The position numbers were made by a program, and so were the translations under genes. 64,000 nt of DNA, taken from assembly GCF_004359215.1 (NCBI RefSeq), contig NW_027152213.1, forward strand, positions 1,636,704-1,700,703, read 5' to 3'. The notes under the pieces are model-generated. The model ran no database searches. It was not told the origin of the DNA and was given only the letters and a program-made list of their open reading frames with translations. Shown piece by piece: positions 41,070 to 51,112 of the stretch; position 1 is the first letter of the stretch; every line of letters begins with the position of its first letter. This DNA comes from Bremia lactucae (Eukaryota; Oomycota; Peronosporomycetes; Peronosporales; Peronosporaceae).

Positions 41070-42780
41070 GTTGGCAGCCGTTAAGGCACACCACTTAAGG
41101 ATATCGTTAGCCTCTGAGATACAAGAGAGTTACAGTCACGACGAGCATTGTCGCCCGCTGTTGAATCACTTCGATGGACGAGAGGTCTCCATTTCTAGCC
41201 CACCTGAAGAATCAGCTACGTCGATTCAGCTACAGCGATGTCTTGTTATGGCATCAGCTGTCACCTGGTGATTCCTTGATAATCAATGTCCCTCATGATA
41301 CAAATCTCAAGCTAAAGATACTTTACGAGCTCCATGATGCACCGTCGAGTGGGTATCTGAGCCGTGAAAAGACATTAACATGAGTGTCAGCGGAATTTTG
41401 GTGGCCACACCTATATCAATGGGTGGCCAACTATATTCGTTCCTGCGAACAGTGTCAGAGCATAAAGCCTGCACCGTCCAGCATTGCGCCATTGAAGTCA
41501 CTGCCGATTTATACGGATTGTTTGAAGTCGGCCAGTCTGAACTTATGTTTGGCATGCCGTCTGACCACAAGGGTCGGACGGGTCTCGTCGTTCTTGTTGA
41601 CAGACTTTGCAAAATGGTGCATAGCCACATGCAGCACCACAATTACAGGCAAGGAGACAGCGCTCTTGTTCCTGGATCATATGTACCGACTACACGGGAT
41701 ACCCGAGTAAATAGTATCGAATCGGGATCCACGTTTTACCTATGCTTTTTGGCGTCATGTGTTTGAGCTGCTGAGTAGCAAGCTCCACATGTCTACAGCC
41801 AATCAATTCCAGACCGATGGCTAAACGAACGAGCCAATCAGGTCGTAGCGGATGTATTATGCACAGTAGCGACTTCTAAAGAATGGAGCAATCTATTGTC
41901 CTTCGTGGTGTTTGCTATAAATAACAGTGTCCACGCAAGTACGGGTAAGACACCGTTTAATCTTAACGGACTGCGCCATCCTCGGACGCCTGTCTCGTTT
42001 GTGCGCAGCCTGAGTCTTAATGGGAACTGTGGCTTTTCTCGCAATTTCACTGCTTACTAAATTGGTGCAATTGCGACAAAGGGACAAAGTTTTGTCGAAA
42101 TGACGGTGATCCGTTAGAATATCATGTCTACGGCAGAAACTTGCCTAAGTGACGCTGCCAGTTTAGCAGAGGTCACGACACCTAAGAGTGTCACAGTAGA
42201 ATCACGGTGAGGAATACCCGGGCTCCTAAACGATGATGAAGTTTCGTTATTGACAACTACGTCCTATTACTAAGGCCGTGTCATTGGCGAATTTAGTACT
42301 AAAAGCGTAAGCGAGGATCAACGCCTTTTTGGATGAGCGGGTAACAATCACACGAAACGGCCGTGGCGCGATGGCAAACGCACAGGACAAGCAAAGCAAT
42401 GTGCGGTCATACTTAGTTACAAAACATTCAACACTTTAGAGTGGGAGAAAAATACTATTCAGTATTGCTTCCCTACCAGAAATGCAGTTTATGTACTACC
42501 TGAAGGTACTACGCGATTACTGCCGCGTTTTGTCGGGCCGTTTACGGTGGCGTGATGTATAAGCTCACTCTTCCGCCATATATGAAAACGCACTCGTCTT
42601 TTACTTGGGTCGTCTGAAACGGTATGCTGATCCAGAAGAGATCATATACCCCCATCCATCTAAGGAGACCGATGGTGACGCCGACTGTAAGTCGAGCGTC
42701 GATCTGGTGAGGGGGAATGGGAAGGTGAAAAACTTCCAGCCGCATGACTCCTCCGACCAGGATACGGACTTGGAGAGCTA
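41070..42780 (+). pseudogene. Integrase of element C
   Basis: The open stretch 41174-41383 ends in the zinc-binding region (LHDAPSSGYLSREKTLT; second His changed to Tyr), followed by WPHLYQWVANYIRSCEQCQ (41384-41480), the C-x2-C part. Core blocks follow in shifting frames: SDHKGRTGLVVLVDRLCKMV (41560-41620), LLFLDHMYRLHGIPE, a F-Q-T-D-G block near 41810-41825 with a stop, FVVFAINNSVHASTGKTPFN (about 41900-41960), and a G-P-F-T-V-V-like module near 42535-42555. The end is interrupted at 42782 by unrelated DNA. Confidence 0.7.
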
Positions 42781-42781
42781 G

Positions 42782-43690
42782 GGAAGGGTCCCGATATGGC
42801 TTAAGCAAGCCGGCGTAGAGCGCAAGGTGTGTACGCAGCTTGGTAGGATGGTTTAGCGTGTTGAGCTAGGCCCTTCTTGTCTCAGTTTTATCTTTGGAAC
42901 TTATTTTCCAGAGGTAACTGGGCACTTTTGACCACAGTTTTCCGGGGACGTATTTCCACGGATTCTTGGGGACTTACTTTGCTTTAAAAACAAGAATACT
43001 ACTTTTCTGCTAAAATCAAAATATGAAAAGGTACTTCTTTTGGTCTTTTCAAAAATGAATGGTAGTACAATCTTGCTATTGGACGTGGGTACGATGTACT
43101 TCAACGTCCGATTTTCCATTCATGGCTCTGCTATGAACGAAGACCTTATCGAAATAACTCGGTGAGAAATCCAGACTCTCATGTTGAGTCGGGAGATTCT
43201 CATGCCGAGTTCGAAGTTCCTCGAAGTCGCGATGAGCTGACGTGGAAGCGTCTGCCCGCTAGCAGCATGTAAATGCTGCTGTCTCAACAGTTCCAACTGT
43301 TGAGAAACCTATTTTCTCAACACCGCCGCGTGTTAAAGGCCTCGCTGGTGCAGCAAGGCTAATTTTTCTTGGGCTCCGTCAAGTTCTTCTTATTTGAACT
43401 CGACAATGGCCGCATGTTCATCATCTGTCTTCCCAATTTAATATTTTTTCCACAGTAAAATATGTTTTTGCTGTAAGAACATATTAAATTGTGACATTCC
43501 TTTAAAAATCAATATATAGGAGTATTTTTTTCCGAAAAAACACGTAAACTAAACCATTTATTAGCTATTTGCTGTCATGCTTTAGACGTAGTTGTTATGA
43601 CACCTCAACTGTGTTCCAAGTGATTTGAACACAGATTGTCAAAATTCCGCCGTGAATCTGGGGTCTCGATCTGAGACCAGTTCAAGGGGA
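42782..43690. mobile_element. Composite insertion 1 in element C (family 2 scraps)
   Basis: Compared with element B (52595-52290, minus), element C loses colinearity near 42782 and regains it near 43700. The intervening DNA contains minus-strand pieces of a family 2 element in scrambled order. RT (about 43080-43140) is similar to 3985-4040, gag N-terminus (about 43180-43430) to 1150-1370 and to 1-227, and integrase (about 43605-43670) to 5400-5480. They are separated by AT-rich DNA of unknown origin (42850-43070, 43430-43600). Confidence 0.6.
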
Positions 43691-43914
43691 GCCAAAGCGC
43701 CAAACGTTCGTAACCCTGACGATACTTCGCGCGGACACGTGGAAATTAGATGCCAGTCGCGTAACTTAACTTTCGAGATCCCCGATCTGTTGTTCAGCAG
43801 CGATCAGCGCCTGCGATTGAACGGAAGCAGGATAGGCTACCGCGAGTAGGTGGGCGAAAGTGCAATCCTATCGGGCGCCCCCTGCATTGGTGGATGCTGC
43901 TGGGAACCATCGCT

Positions 43915-44055
43915 TCTTTGTTGGAAGATTGTTTGCCCACGCTTCGTGTAGCATAATCTTCAGATCCTTGTCTAATGGAGAAAATACCAGAAGATTTCTG
44001 ACTCTTGGAAACCCGTCGATGCCCTGCGCGTCGAAGTGCCGGGACAGGTGTCTGT
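43915..44055 (+). pseudogene. Chromodomain of element C
   Basis: The nucleotide sequence aligns with the chromodomain at 10287-10099. Protein blocks fall in two frames (FFVGRLFAHAS, then Q-I-L-V-Q-W-R-K-Y-P-E-D-F). One frameshift separates them. Confidence 0.55.
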
Positions 44056-44467
44056 CCACGAGAAGAAGCACCATTTGTCGCTCCGCTAGTTCCAAATGAA
44101 CTATCAGGAGTAGCGTAATGAGAATATATAGGGGGTACAGTACCGCCCATGATTTCTATCACCCGGAAGCGAGCGAAGTTTAATCGCTGGGACCGTTCTT
44201 TCGCCACATTGGAGTGTGGCTGCAGGAATCGTGCTTCGTATTGGTCGGTTGTTCACCTTTTGCTTAGCGTTGATTTTGGTAGTTTAATGGATGGCGTTTT
44301 ATTCGAACGCAACACGACCGTGAACGGTAAACGCGGCCAAGTGGTTTCCCTTGAGCCTTCCATTAATGGTACGCAATAATAATTATGAGCATATGTAGTG
44401 GCGTGCTCTAAGAGCGACGTACTAGTTCCATCCGAACGAGACCATTCGGATGGAGGTGGCATTGATG

Positions 44468-45375
44468 GTTCCTATACTTATGCGAAAGCATAAATTTTAC
44501 GCAAATTTTTAAGAAGTGTATATTCGCTGCAAGCGAAATACCACTTCTTGGGTGCATCGTCGGTAAATACGGCGTGCGCCCAGTTATCCCTGTCGTAACT
44601 TTTCTGACACCTCTAGCTTACAAATCGAAAGTACTAAAGGATTTCGGGCTGGCTGCGTTTCCTTAGTGCGTTGAACAACCGTCTTAAAACTGGAGCGGAC
44701 AAAGGGAATCCGACTGTTATGATTAATTAACGGTTTTTAAAGCAAAACAGTTACTTAATCATAAGAAATAAAAATTAATCTGAGAATTATTAATAAGCCG
44801 TATTTTTTATTACAAAAGGGGGATATTGTAAGATTCATTTTACTCAAAATCCCCTTTCTTATTAGTAATTTTTTGATTTCCATAAAACGAAATCTTTCTT
44901 CTTTCGATAAATTCACCGAATTCTCGTTTGTTTTTTCAAATCTTCTAGAACATCCTTTTGATCGATTTTATGCGAATCTTTTGAAAGCTCACCTAGTGAT
45001 TTAATTGTTTCTAATACTGAATTATCAGTGATACCGTAACTGAGCCGGTGGTACTAGGGGTTGATTGGAATTGTACGCTTGACACACGCCCGGATCCGTC
45101 ACACCATGCAATGCAGGGTAACGGTCGTGACTTACGCTTTCGCTAAAGTGTAAGAACCTGATGAACGTTTTTTTAACTTGCTGTAATATGTAAATTGGCT
45201 AAAATTTAGAGATTTTCTTTTTTAAGTTAATATTTTTTTATTCATAATGAAAAATTATTCTTTCGTTTTTTTAATGTTAGGTTTAAATTTAAAAGGACGC
45301 TTAATTGCGTGAAATACTGTTTCGAATGTAATTTATATTTATTTACTTTCAATACGACTAGCTTGTGACTCTTAC
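44468..45375. mobile_element. Composite insertion 2 in element C (RT scrap, 28S rDNA, AT-rich organelle-like DNA)
   Basis: About 0.9 kb splits the antisense ORF. From left: 44468-44577 is a plus-strand family 2 RT scrap similar to 4055-4160 (ATGCGAAAGCATAAATTTTA, TGCAAGCGAAATACCAC). 44578-44722 is nuclear 28S rDNA in two pieces of opposite polarity. 44723 to about 45370 is very AT-rich (tracts such as TTTTTTATTACAAAAGGGGG) with an organellar look and a minus-strand open frame MEIKKLLIRKGILSKMNLTI. The origin of the last part is unproven. Confidence 0.55.
44578..44722. pseudogene. Rearranged fragments of nuclear 28S rRNA gene
   Basis: 44580-44640 is the reverse complement of the conserved large-subunit segment GCTAGAGGTGTCAGAAAAG / TTACgACAGGGATAACTGG. 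44650-44722 is in sense: TGAACAACCGTCTTAAAACT, GGAGCGGACAAAGGGAATCC, GACTGTT. Both are highly conserved eukaryotic LSU rRNA regions, normally separated and in the same orientation, so this is a rearranged fragment, not a functional rDNA unit. Confidence 0.75.
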
Positions 45376-46167
45376 TTGACACGTTCGTGTGCCGTCTGTG
45401 AAGCTTTAAGCTCAGGCTCTTCTGCGTCAGACTTCCCATTGTGGGTGGTCTGAACGACAGGTGTTGTAGTTCTCTCCCACTGAGAAGCAGCTGCGCCTTT
45501 ATGGGCAGCATTTTTATGAATGGTAGCTGGGCTTGTTGGCGCTGGGGGGGTGGGGGGGTGAAGATGTCGTATAATTCTCCGTGCGGGATGAGGCTCCCAA
45601 GATTGTAATTTGCTTGTTTGGTGGGGACGAGACAGTTGCATTGTTGACGTTAGGCAAGTTTGCCTTCGCAACATTAGGCGTCTCCATGTTGAGAGCAATG
45701 GGAGGTCTACATGCTCCAGCGAGGCTGCTGAAGTGAAGTTTGGATGGCAATGAAGCGCCATCTCCTTCCTCGTCAGCTCGCTGTGCTCATTACTACTATG
45801 AGGTGATGGCAGCGGTGTCGACGAATTTGTAGCCAACAATGAGCGACGGATCTAAATCCCCACTGTTAAAGTGAGATGAATCATTCAGCACAGGTAACAG
45901 CGGGACAACAGCAGTAGCTGTCGGCGTTGTAACTGTGGCATTTGAGCGGCGGCGGCGTGTTAACGTGGCGCGTACGCTTCGAGCATGGTTGTGAGGGAGT
46001 CGTTGCAGACGACCCATCATCTTTTCCCCTCTTAGGTGGCATCGCTGGCCGTGCGAGTTCACACAGGTCGCTAGAGTGACTGAGAGGACTAGAGCGGAAC
46101 GTATAGTCCCTCCTCCCTCTTTGACGAGTTTTCAAAATGTAAATTCGTTTTCAAACGGGGGAGGTGG

Positions 46168-46677
46168 CGATACGGGTTAAAGTTGCCCTATGTATCATAA
46201 TCGCCGTTAAGTACGCTTTGGGTATTTAAGGGGATGGCGAATGACTAAAGTGAAGTAATTAAGGTGTAGTTCACAATGTGACCCACCCTTGTGTATGTGA
46301 TGCACCTGAGGGTATTCACATTATTGGGGATGACGGCTAGCGTCATCCAAGATACGAGGTATTACAATAATCCGCTCGCAATACATATCAGTGCATATCT
46401 ACAGATATGTCATTTATGATTGGCTAAAATAGGACCTATACTTAAACGATCAAATATGAATCAGTTTGAAAACTACTTCCTGGTTAACAAGGGTGCACGT
46501 GGAGCCGGATTACCGCTTTCGTGACGTCACTGAAACTTAGATTTCGAGTTCGTTGGGCGAGGTCACTTAGCGCCCCCAACTACCTCACTGTACGTGAGAG
46601 AAGACGGTTGACCGCTTCCTCCCCCAAAAAAGTGTGTGCTAGTAGTGCGTGGCAGCTTAAGGTAGCGCCCACCTACA
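46168..46677 (+). repeat. Family 1 3' LTR of element C
   Basis: A direct-repeat partner of 36744-37274, preceded by a purine-rich tract (AAACGGGGGAGGTGG) acting as polypurine tract. It starts CGATACGGGTTAAAGTTGCC (degenerate for TGTAACGGGCTAAAG) and ends GCCCACCTACA. It differs from the 5' LTR at many positions, indicating an old insertion or later gene conversion. Confidence 0.75.
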
Positions 46678-46932
46678 CCTAGGCCCAGCTTTATTGCTCG
46701 AGACATACGGTCGGTCTATTGAAAAGTCTCGCAGCTTATTAGCTAGCTGAATTCAGCTAACTTTCACGACACAATCACAACACACAAAGCTGTATATGCT
46801 GCTCAGGTAATTCTACAAGCAACGACCTAGTAGACACGCCCTGTAGCAGAGCCACCTCGCTTCTTAAGTCAGATAATTTTAGTACTCAGAGATTCACCAT
46901 TTATATAGAATTGGTCAGGTACCAACTCAAAG
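46678..46932. other. Unassigned spacer between LTRs
   Basis: 255 bp between the 3' LTR of element C and a family 2 LTR. No gene or known repeat seen. Confidence 0.35.
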
Positions 46933-47384
46933 TGTAATGGGGCACCTTCCGCTAGTAATGAAAGCCGTAGTAATTATTTACACCGATAATAGTGAAGGTG
47001 AGGTGCCTCGATTACTTCACGTACACTGACGTGCAGAAGAAGGTTAAAAGCAGCTAAGAAGTCTTAGCTATTGGAGGTCGTCGATAATAAGGCTTTAGTT
47101 TCGAGAAAAAGTAAAACTGGATTAATTTATTAAGCTCCGTCGTAACGATCTTCTATCTACTGACTTCAATATTAAAAATTAAACATGTTTAGCGCCTCTT
47201 TGCACACCGCCTAATCGTGTCCTGTACCGATGACGGGGTTGATTCAAACTTAAATAAACCAATTAACAGAATTAATGTCTTGTTGCATTTGAAGTCAAAA
47301 TTAACCAAAGATAATAGTTTTGCACTTCTTTAGCTATTTCCTCTTATGAGAACAAATATTTACGTGACGGGACACCCCGTTGCA
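46933..47384 (-). repeat. Family 2 LTR, minus orientation (3' LTR of truncated element I)
   Basis: Starts TGTAATGGGGCACC and ends GGACACCCCGTTGCA, 452 bp. It is inverted relative to the LTR at 50361-50951. The adjoining sequence to the right (the antisense ORF) shows it is the 3' LTR of a minus-strand element. Confidence 0.7.
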
Positions 47385-47539
47385 TCACCCCCAACAGTCA
47401 CTAAAGTGACTCATGAAGAGTTACACAGAGTACTATTGTATTTCTCTCGGTAAATTAGCACTTAGTGGTTTTGTTCCAACTTTTACTTGCGCATGGTATC
47501 GAAAGCCATAAGCGTACCTGTGAATCCGCAAAGCTGGCA

Positions 47540-48364
47540 GCTATAAAACTCAGTGTAGCTGCTAGCAATGCAAATGTTCAGTAGACGCTCTCTGCTGCGG
47601 GGAGATCGTCACCTCCTACACCCATTGTAGGTGGCTGGCCCTAGTCGGTCATCCCCGACTCATTGGCTACTGTGAAGGCCGCCGCTTCACCCGGGGCCAT
47701 GTCCGTTAAACCTACGGGCTCTTACCTTACAAGCAAAGAGGTGATGACCAAGTTGTTTGACTCGTCGTATCTTCTTGGTGGGGAGTTATCTTGGGATGCC
47801 TCCTTAGACGATTATAACTGTGGTGGTGTCAGAATGCATCACCAGGAACTAAGTGATCGTAAAGTTCACTTCAATAAGCATACTACTGGTGCTGCTAGTG
47901 TGCATCACCAGGAACGAAGTGATCGTAAAGGTCACTTCAACAAACATACTACTGGTGGGGCTAGTTTGGATCACCAGGGACGAAGTGATTCCATGAATTA
48001 CTCCGAGAAATGTTATCGTTAACATGAATCAACAGAAGTGGGGTCGCAATGTTTTGCGATTTGTTTTCGAAAAGTAGTCCTGGTTAACCTCTAAGGGCAA
48101 CTTAACTCGTTAATCTGTGTGACCAACAGTCGATACCAAATTCCATTATTTAACTCATCCAGGTTTCACAAGCCTGGTAAGGACGAGATGGAATTCTTTA
48201 TCGATGCCTTCTCAGGCATCGATGGTAGACATGTAAGCGGGCACGATGTAACTCCTTTGTTTCACGCTTGGAAAGCATTTGCACAGAATGTGCAGAGCAT
48301 AGGCCGCGAGGCCTGCCTTAACAAACTGGATGCTTTCCTGACCAATTCGAAAAACGGACCGTAG
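47540..48364 (+). pseudogene. Antisense ORF of family 2 elements (copy I), N-terminal part
   Basis: Open stretches at 47663-48022 (MSVKPTGSYLTSKEVMTKLF, SSYLLGGELSWDASLDDYNC) lead into two and a half copies of a 22-residue unit (HHQELSDRKVHFNKHTTGAA-like, about 47833-47990). After a shift, 48119-48364 reads NSRYQIPLFNSSRFHKPGKD, DVTPLFHAWKAFAQNVQSIG and REACLNKLDAF. It runs opposite to its LTR (46933-47384, minus). It is cut off near 48365, where the next element begins. No domain recognised; the tandem unit is His/Asp/Lys-rich. Confidence 0.55.
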
Positions 48365-48519
48365 TTGGTGCACTCTACAAGCTTTGTCTACAGAGGAAGG
48401 AAAGTAACAAATTTGGGCGGTAATATATTACTGCCCAGATATATCGGCCTGTTACGTGTACTTCACCGCCAAGGCAATGTATGCACGATGGAGCTGCCTC
48501 GCAGGGCGTGATGTCTCCA

Positions 48520-50160
48520 AGCCAAAGACTGATGACCCGAGACAAAACATAATATTAATAAATCTTTGACATGATTTTAAGCATCTCGGGAGAGAGTCTG
48601 GTTCTCATGAACAAGACATTTCATCCCTTCCTTCGAGGATGACATCTTTTGACGAGCTGTATCCAGCTCGTTTTGAAGAGGCTGATTAAGTAACTGCAAC
48701 TTAAGCACAAGTTTTCAGCTGCTCGCGAGAAACACCATCGACCGTTATCGCTAAATCGCGACGACGAGATCGTTCGTGACAACGTCCTTCCGTAAATACC
48801 GGAGGACGTGATCCAAGTCACGATTTTAACTCGGAATTGGCCAATGAGGCGAGCCCAAATTACCCCCCCCCCTCTCCACATTCATGGACGAATTCGAGTG
48901 GTGAGAAGCGTTTCCTAGCTCAACGCTTCTTGAACCACCGTGTGGTGAAATAAATTCGAACGAGTTACCTCGTTCGATGGCGAAGGTATCCACACTTTAG
49001 CTAGGAACTTCGGCCCCAACTGTCAATGAACGTATCAGGTCTCCTTCAACAGTACGACGAGACCCATCCTCTTCCACAAAGAGCCTATCAGAGAACGGGC
49101 ACTTTCCGCGCTCATAAAAGGATTGAAGATTCTCAATCCTTTCGCGCATCTCACAAGAGATGTGCATCCTCCAGTGAGGATCTCAAAGGGAGTATGCCTC
49201 CTTAGGGCGTGACCTGCACCCTTAAAACAGCATCGGCATGAGTCCCCCCGCAAAAGGCATGGTAACCCTTCCTCTCTAGACAAGGCTTTTAGAGTGCACA
49301 AACAACAGTCCGGTTTTCTAACTGGTCTAGAAAGCATTTAGTTTGTTTAGGCAGGCCTCGCGGCCTATGCTCTGCACATTATGTACAAATGCTTTCCAAG
49401 CGTGAAACAAAGGAGTTACATCGTGTGTCCGCTTACATGTGTACCATCGATGCCTGAGTAAGGCATCGACGAAGAATTTCGTCTCGTCCTTACCAGGCTT
49501 GTGAAGCCTGGATGAGTTAAGTAATGAAATTTGGTATCGACTGTTGGTCATACAGATTAACGAGTTAAGTTGCGCTTGGAGGTAAACCAGGGCTACTTTT
49601 CGAAAGCCACCGCGAAGCATTGCTACCCCACTTCCATTGATTCATGTTAACGTTAACGTTAACATTACTGTCGAAGTGGTCCTTAGAATTACTCCGTCCC
49701 TGGTGATGCATTCTAACACCACCAGTAGCATATTAATAAAGTGACCTTTACGAACACATCGTCCTTGGTAATGCGTTCTGACAGTCACCAGAGTTATCGT
49801 AGGAGCCATGACAAAATTACTCCCCACCTAAAAGATCCGACGAATCAAACAACTTCGTCGTCACCTCTTTAGTTGTCAGCTTCGAACCCGTAAGTTTAAC
49901 GGACATGGCCCTGAATGAATCGTAAGCCTTCACAGAAGCCAATGAGTCAGGCGAACACGCCGACTTGTGCCAGTCACCTACAATGGGAGTAGTAGGTGAA
50001 TTGTTACCGTCACCTGCAATGGAAAAGACTTAAACTGGCCACCTCTAATTGGAAAAGAAGGTGACGCATTCCCCACAGTAGACAAATTAGCGTCTACTAA
50101 CACGTTTGCATTACTAGCAGCTGAACTGGTCCGTGCAAAAAAAAGCTGCCAGCTTTGCAG
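48520..50160 (-). pseudogene. Antisense ORF of family 2 elements (copy H), most complete
   Basis: Minus-strand order: an N-terminal part with AKLAAFFARTSSAASNANV (about 50150-50090); LTGSKLTTKEVTTKLFDSSD (near 49890-49830); tandem His-rich units (49800-49680); and NSRYQISLLNSSRLHKPGKD with HDVTPLFHAWKAF in 49620-49327. Then 49337-49035 carries RRHTPFEILTGGCTSLVRCA and KGLRIFNPF, and a C-terminal coiled-coil-like region ends near 48520. About 500 codons originally; several shifts now. The RRHTPFEILTGG stretch is faintly like the tail of Copia integrases, but nothing else supports that. Function unknown. Confidence 0.55.
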
Positions 50161-50360
50161 ACTCGCAGACTATGCGCATGGGCTTAAATACCATGCGTAA
50201 ACGGTTTAAAAAATTTGGAATTTTGAATGAAGACAATAATGCAATAAAAATTCAATTTTGAATAATGACCAATAATGCAGATTTATCGAAAAAGGCACAA
50301 TACTATTTCTCTGTCACTCCACATCAGTCACTATTGTGACTCTTGGTTAAGGGGTGGTGA

Positions 50361-50951
50361 TGTAACGGGGTGTTCCGTTACATACATATTGTTACCTATA
50401 AAAGGATAATAAACATTATCTCCTATGAGAGGAAATAATAAAGAAGTACGAAATTATTAGCATTTATAAATTTCATGCTTAATATCCCAATAATTTCCAA
50501 ATTTGGTAATATTGAAGCAACACTTTAATAGTTCTGTTGGTTAGCGTATTCGAGTTTTCGACTCCGCCAATCGTCGTAAGATACGATCATGCGGTGCGCG
50601 ATTAGGCGCATACATAGTTTGCTATTAATACAATAAAGTCAGTAGTAGATAGACCCCGCCAATCGTCTTAAGACACGATTATGCGATGCGCAGTTAGGCG
50701 GCATACATAGTTTACTATTAACATAATAAAGTCAGTAGTAGATATTTGCCCATTTCGTAGGAGGTTAACATATATTGATACAGTTTTACTTTTTCCGCTT
50801 TCAAGCCTTAAAATTTAGCTTCAGTAGCTAGCTAAGACTCTTAGGATGCTTCTTTTACACGTACGTGAAGTAGTCGGGGCCCCACCTTCACTTTAATCTG
50901 TGAAGGTTGACTAGTACTGTTATCAGTCCTAGCAAAAGGTGCCCCATTACA
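50361..50951 (+). repeat. Family 2 LTR, plus orientation, with internal duplication
   Basis: Starts TGTAACGGGGTGTTCCGTTA and ends GTGCCCCATTACA. It is 591 bp rather than about 445 because about 90 bp (CCGCCAATCGTCTTAAGA... to ...AGTCAGTAGTAGATA) is tandemly duplicated at about 50565-50740. The short dyad TGTAACGGGGTGTTCCGTTACA at its start is also present in other copies. Confidence 0.7.
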
Positions 50952-51112
50952 ACCCACGCCTTTTCAAAAAGGAATTTTACATCTTGTAAAAACGTCAACG
51001 GGGGGGGAAAGAGGGACAGCGAGCCGCTTACGTCCACCAATATTATTCATTCAACCACCCCTTTAGCGACCAGTGTGTGCACCTTCTCGGGTGACAACAC
51101 AAAGCAATTGAC

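Larger units (their letters stand above)
44060..46064 (-). pseudogene. Antisense ORF of family 1 elements (copy C), interrupted
   Basis: The minus-strand start at about 46052 reads MPPKRGKDDGSSATTPSQPC and SKRTRHVNTPPP, homologous to the start at 59838 (MPPKRGKVGGSSAKTP). It continues at 45839-45372 in another frame (STPLPSPHSSNEHSELTRKE, THNGKSDAEEPELKASQTAH). After an insertion it resumes at 44462-44253 (SEWSRSDGTSTSLLEHATTY, AHNYYCVPLMEG) and ends at 44207 to about 44060 (RSQRLNFARFRVIEIMGGTV, PPIYSHYATP). It converges on the chromodomain end near 44055. It is Ser/Thr/Pro/Arg-rich, with no recognised domain. It has multiple disabling shifts plus the 0.9-kb insertion. Confidence 0.6.
36744..46677 (+). 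mobile_element. Family 1 chromodomain Gypsy element C, near full length with both LTRs
   Basis: About 9.9 kb. Order: 5' LTR 36744-37274, primer-binding site 37277, gag 37332-38340, protease about 38620-39030, RT 39480-40200, RNase H 40528-41030, integrase 41070-42780, a composite insertion 42782-43690, chromodomain 43915-44055, an antisense ORF running 46064 to 44060 on the other strand (itself interrupted at 44468-45375), a purine-rich tract near 46153-46167, and 3' LTR 46168-46677. Both LTRs are in the same orientation. No target-site duplication is visible; the left flank is another LTR fragment. Frameshifts and a 40-nt RT deletion make it non-autonomous. Confidence 0.85.
48440..50951 (+). 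mobile_element. Family 2 element H, 3' end only (IN tail, antisense ORF, LTR)
   Basis: 48440-48515 matches the integrase tail of element A near 6150-6215 (shared CACCGCCAAGGCAATGTA and GAGCTGCCTCG). Next comes the antisense ORF on the minus strand (about 50160 to 48520), a purine-rich tract (TTAAGGGGTGGTGA, 50347-50360) and a complete LTR (50361-50951). This reproduces the 3' arrangement of element A. The element is fused at about 48365-48440 to element I in opposite orientation, giving a long imperfect palindrome. Confidence 0.65.

Noticed and set aside
44723..45375. A functional mitochondrial gene in the AT-rich insert
   Set aside because: Only short open stretches are visible and none is recognisable; the sequence look alone does not justify naming a gene.
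47833..47990. Regular direct repeats resembling a CRISPR-like array
   Set aside because: The units are contiguous with no unique spacers and keep a coding frame; they belong to the antisense ORF of a retroelement in a eukaryotic genome.
49035..49337. RRHTPFEILTGG stretch as a Copia integrase tail
   Set aside because: Only a few residues fit, no Copia core motifs are nearby, and the same protein occurs antisense in three family 2 Gypsy copies.
46933..50951. A 4-kb unit with inverted LTR-like ends, possible novel DNA transposon
   Set aside because: Each half reproduces the known 3' end of a family 2 Gypsy element, and the join lies in the middle, so a fusion explains it without a new element. 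Kept as a finding because recurrence was not tested.
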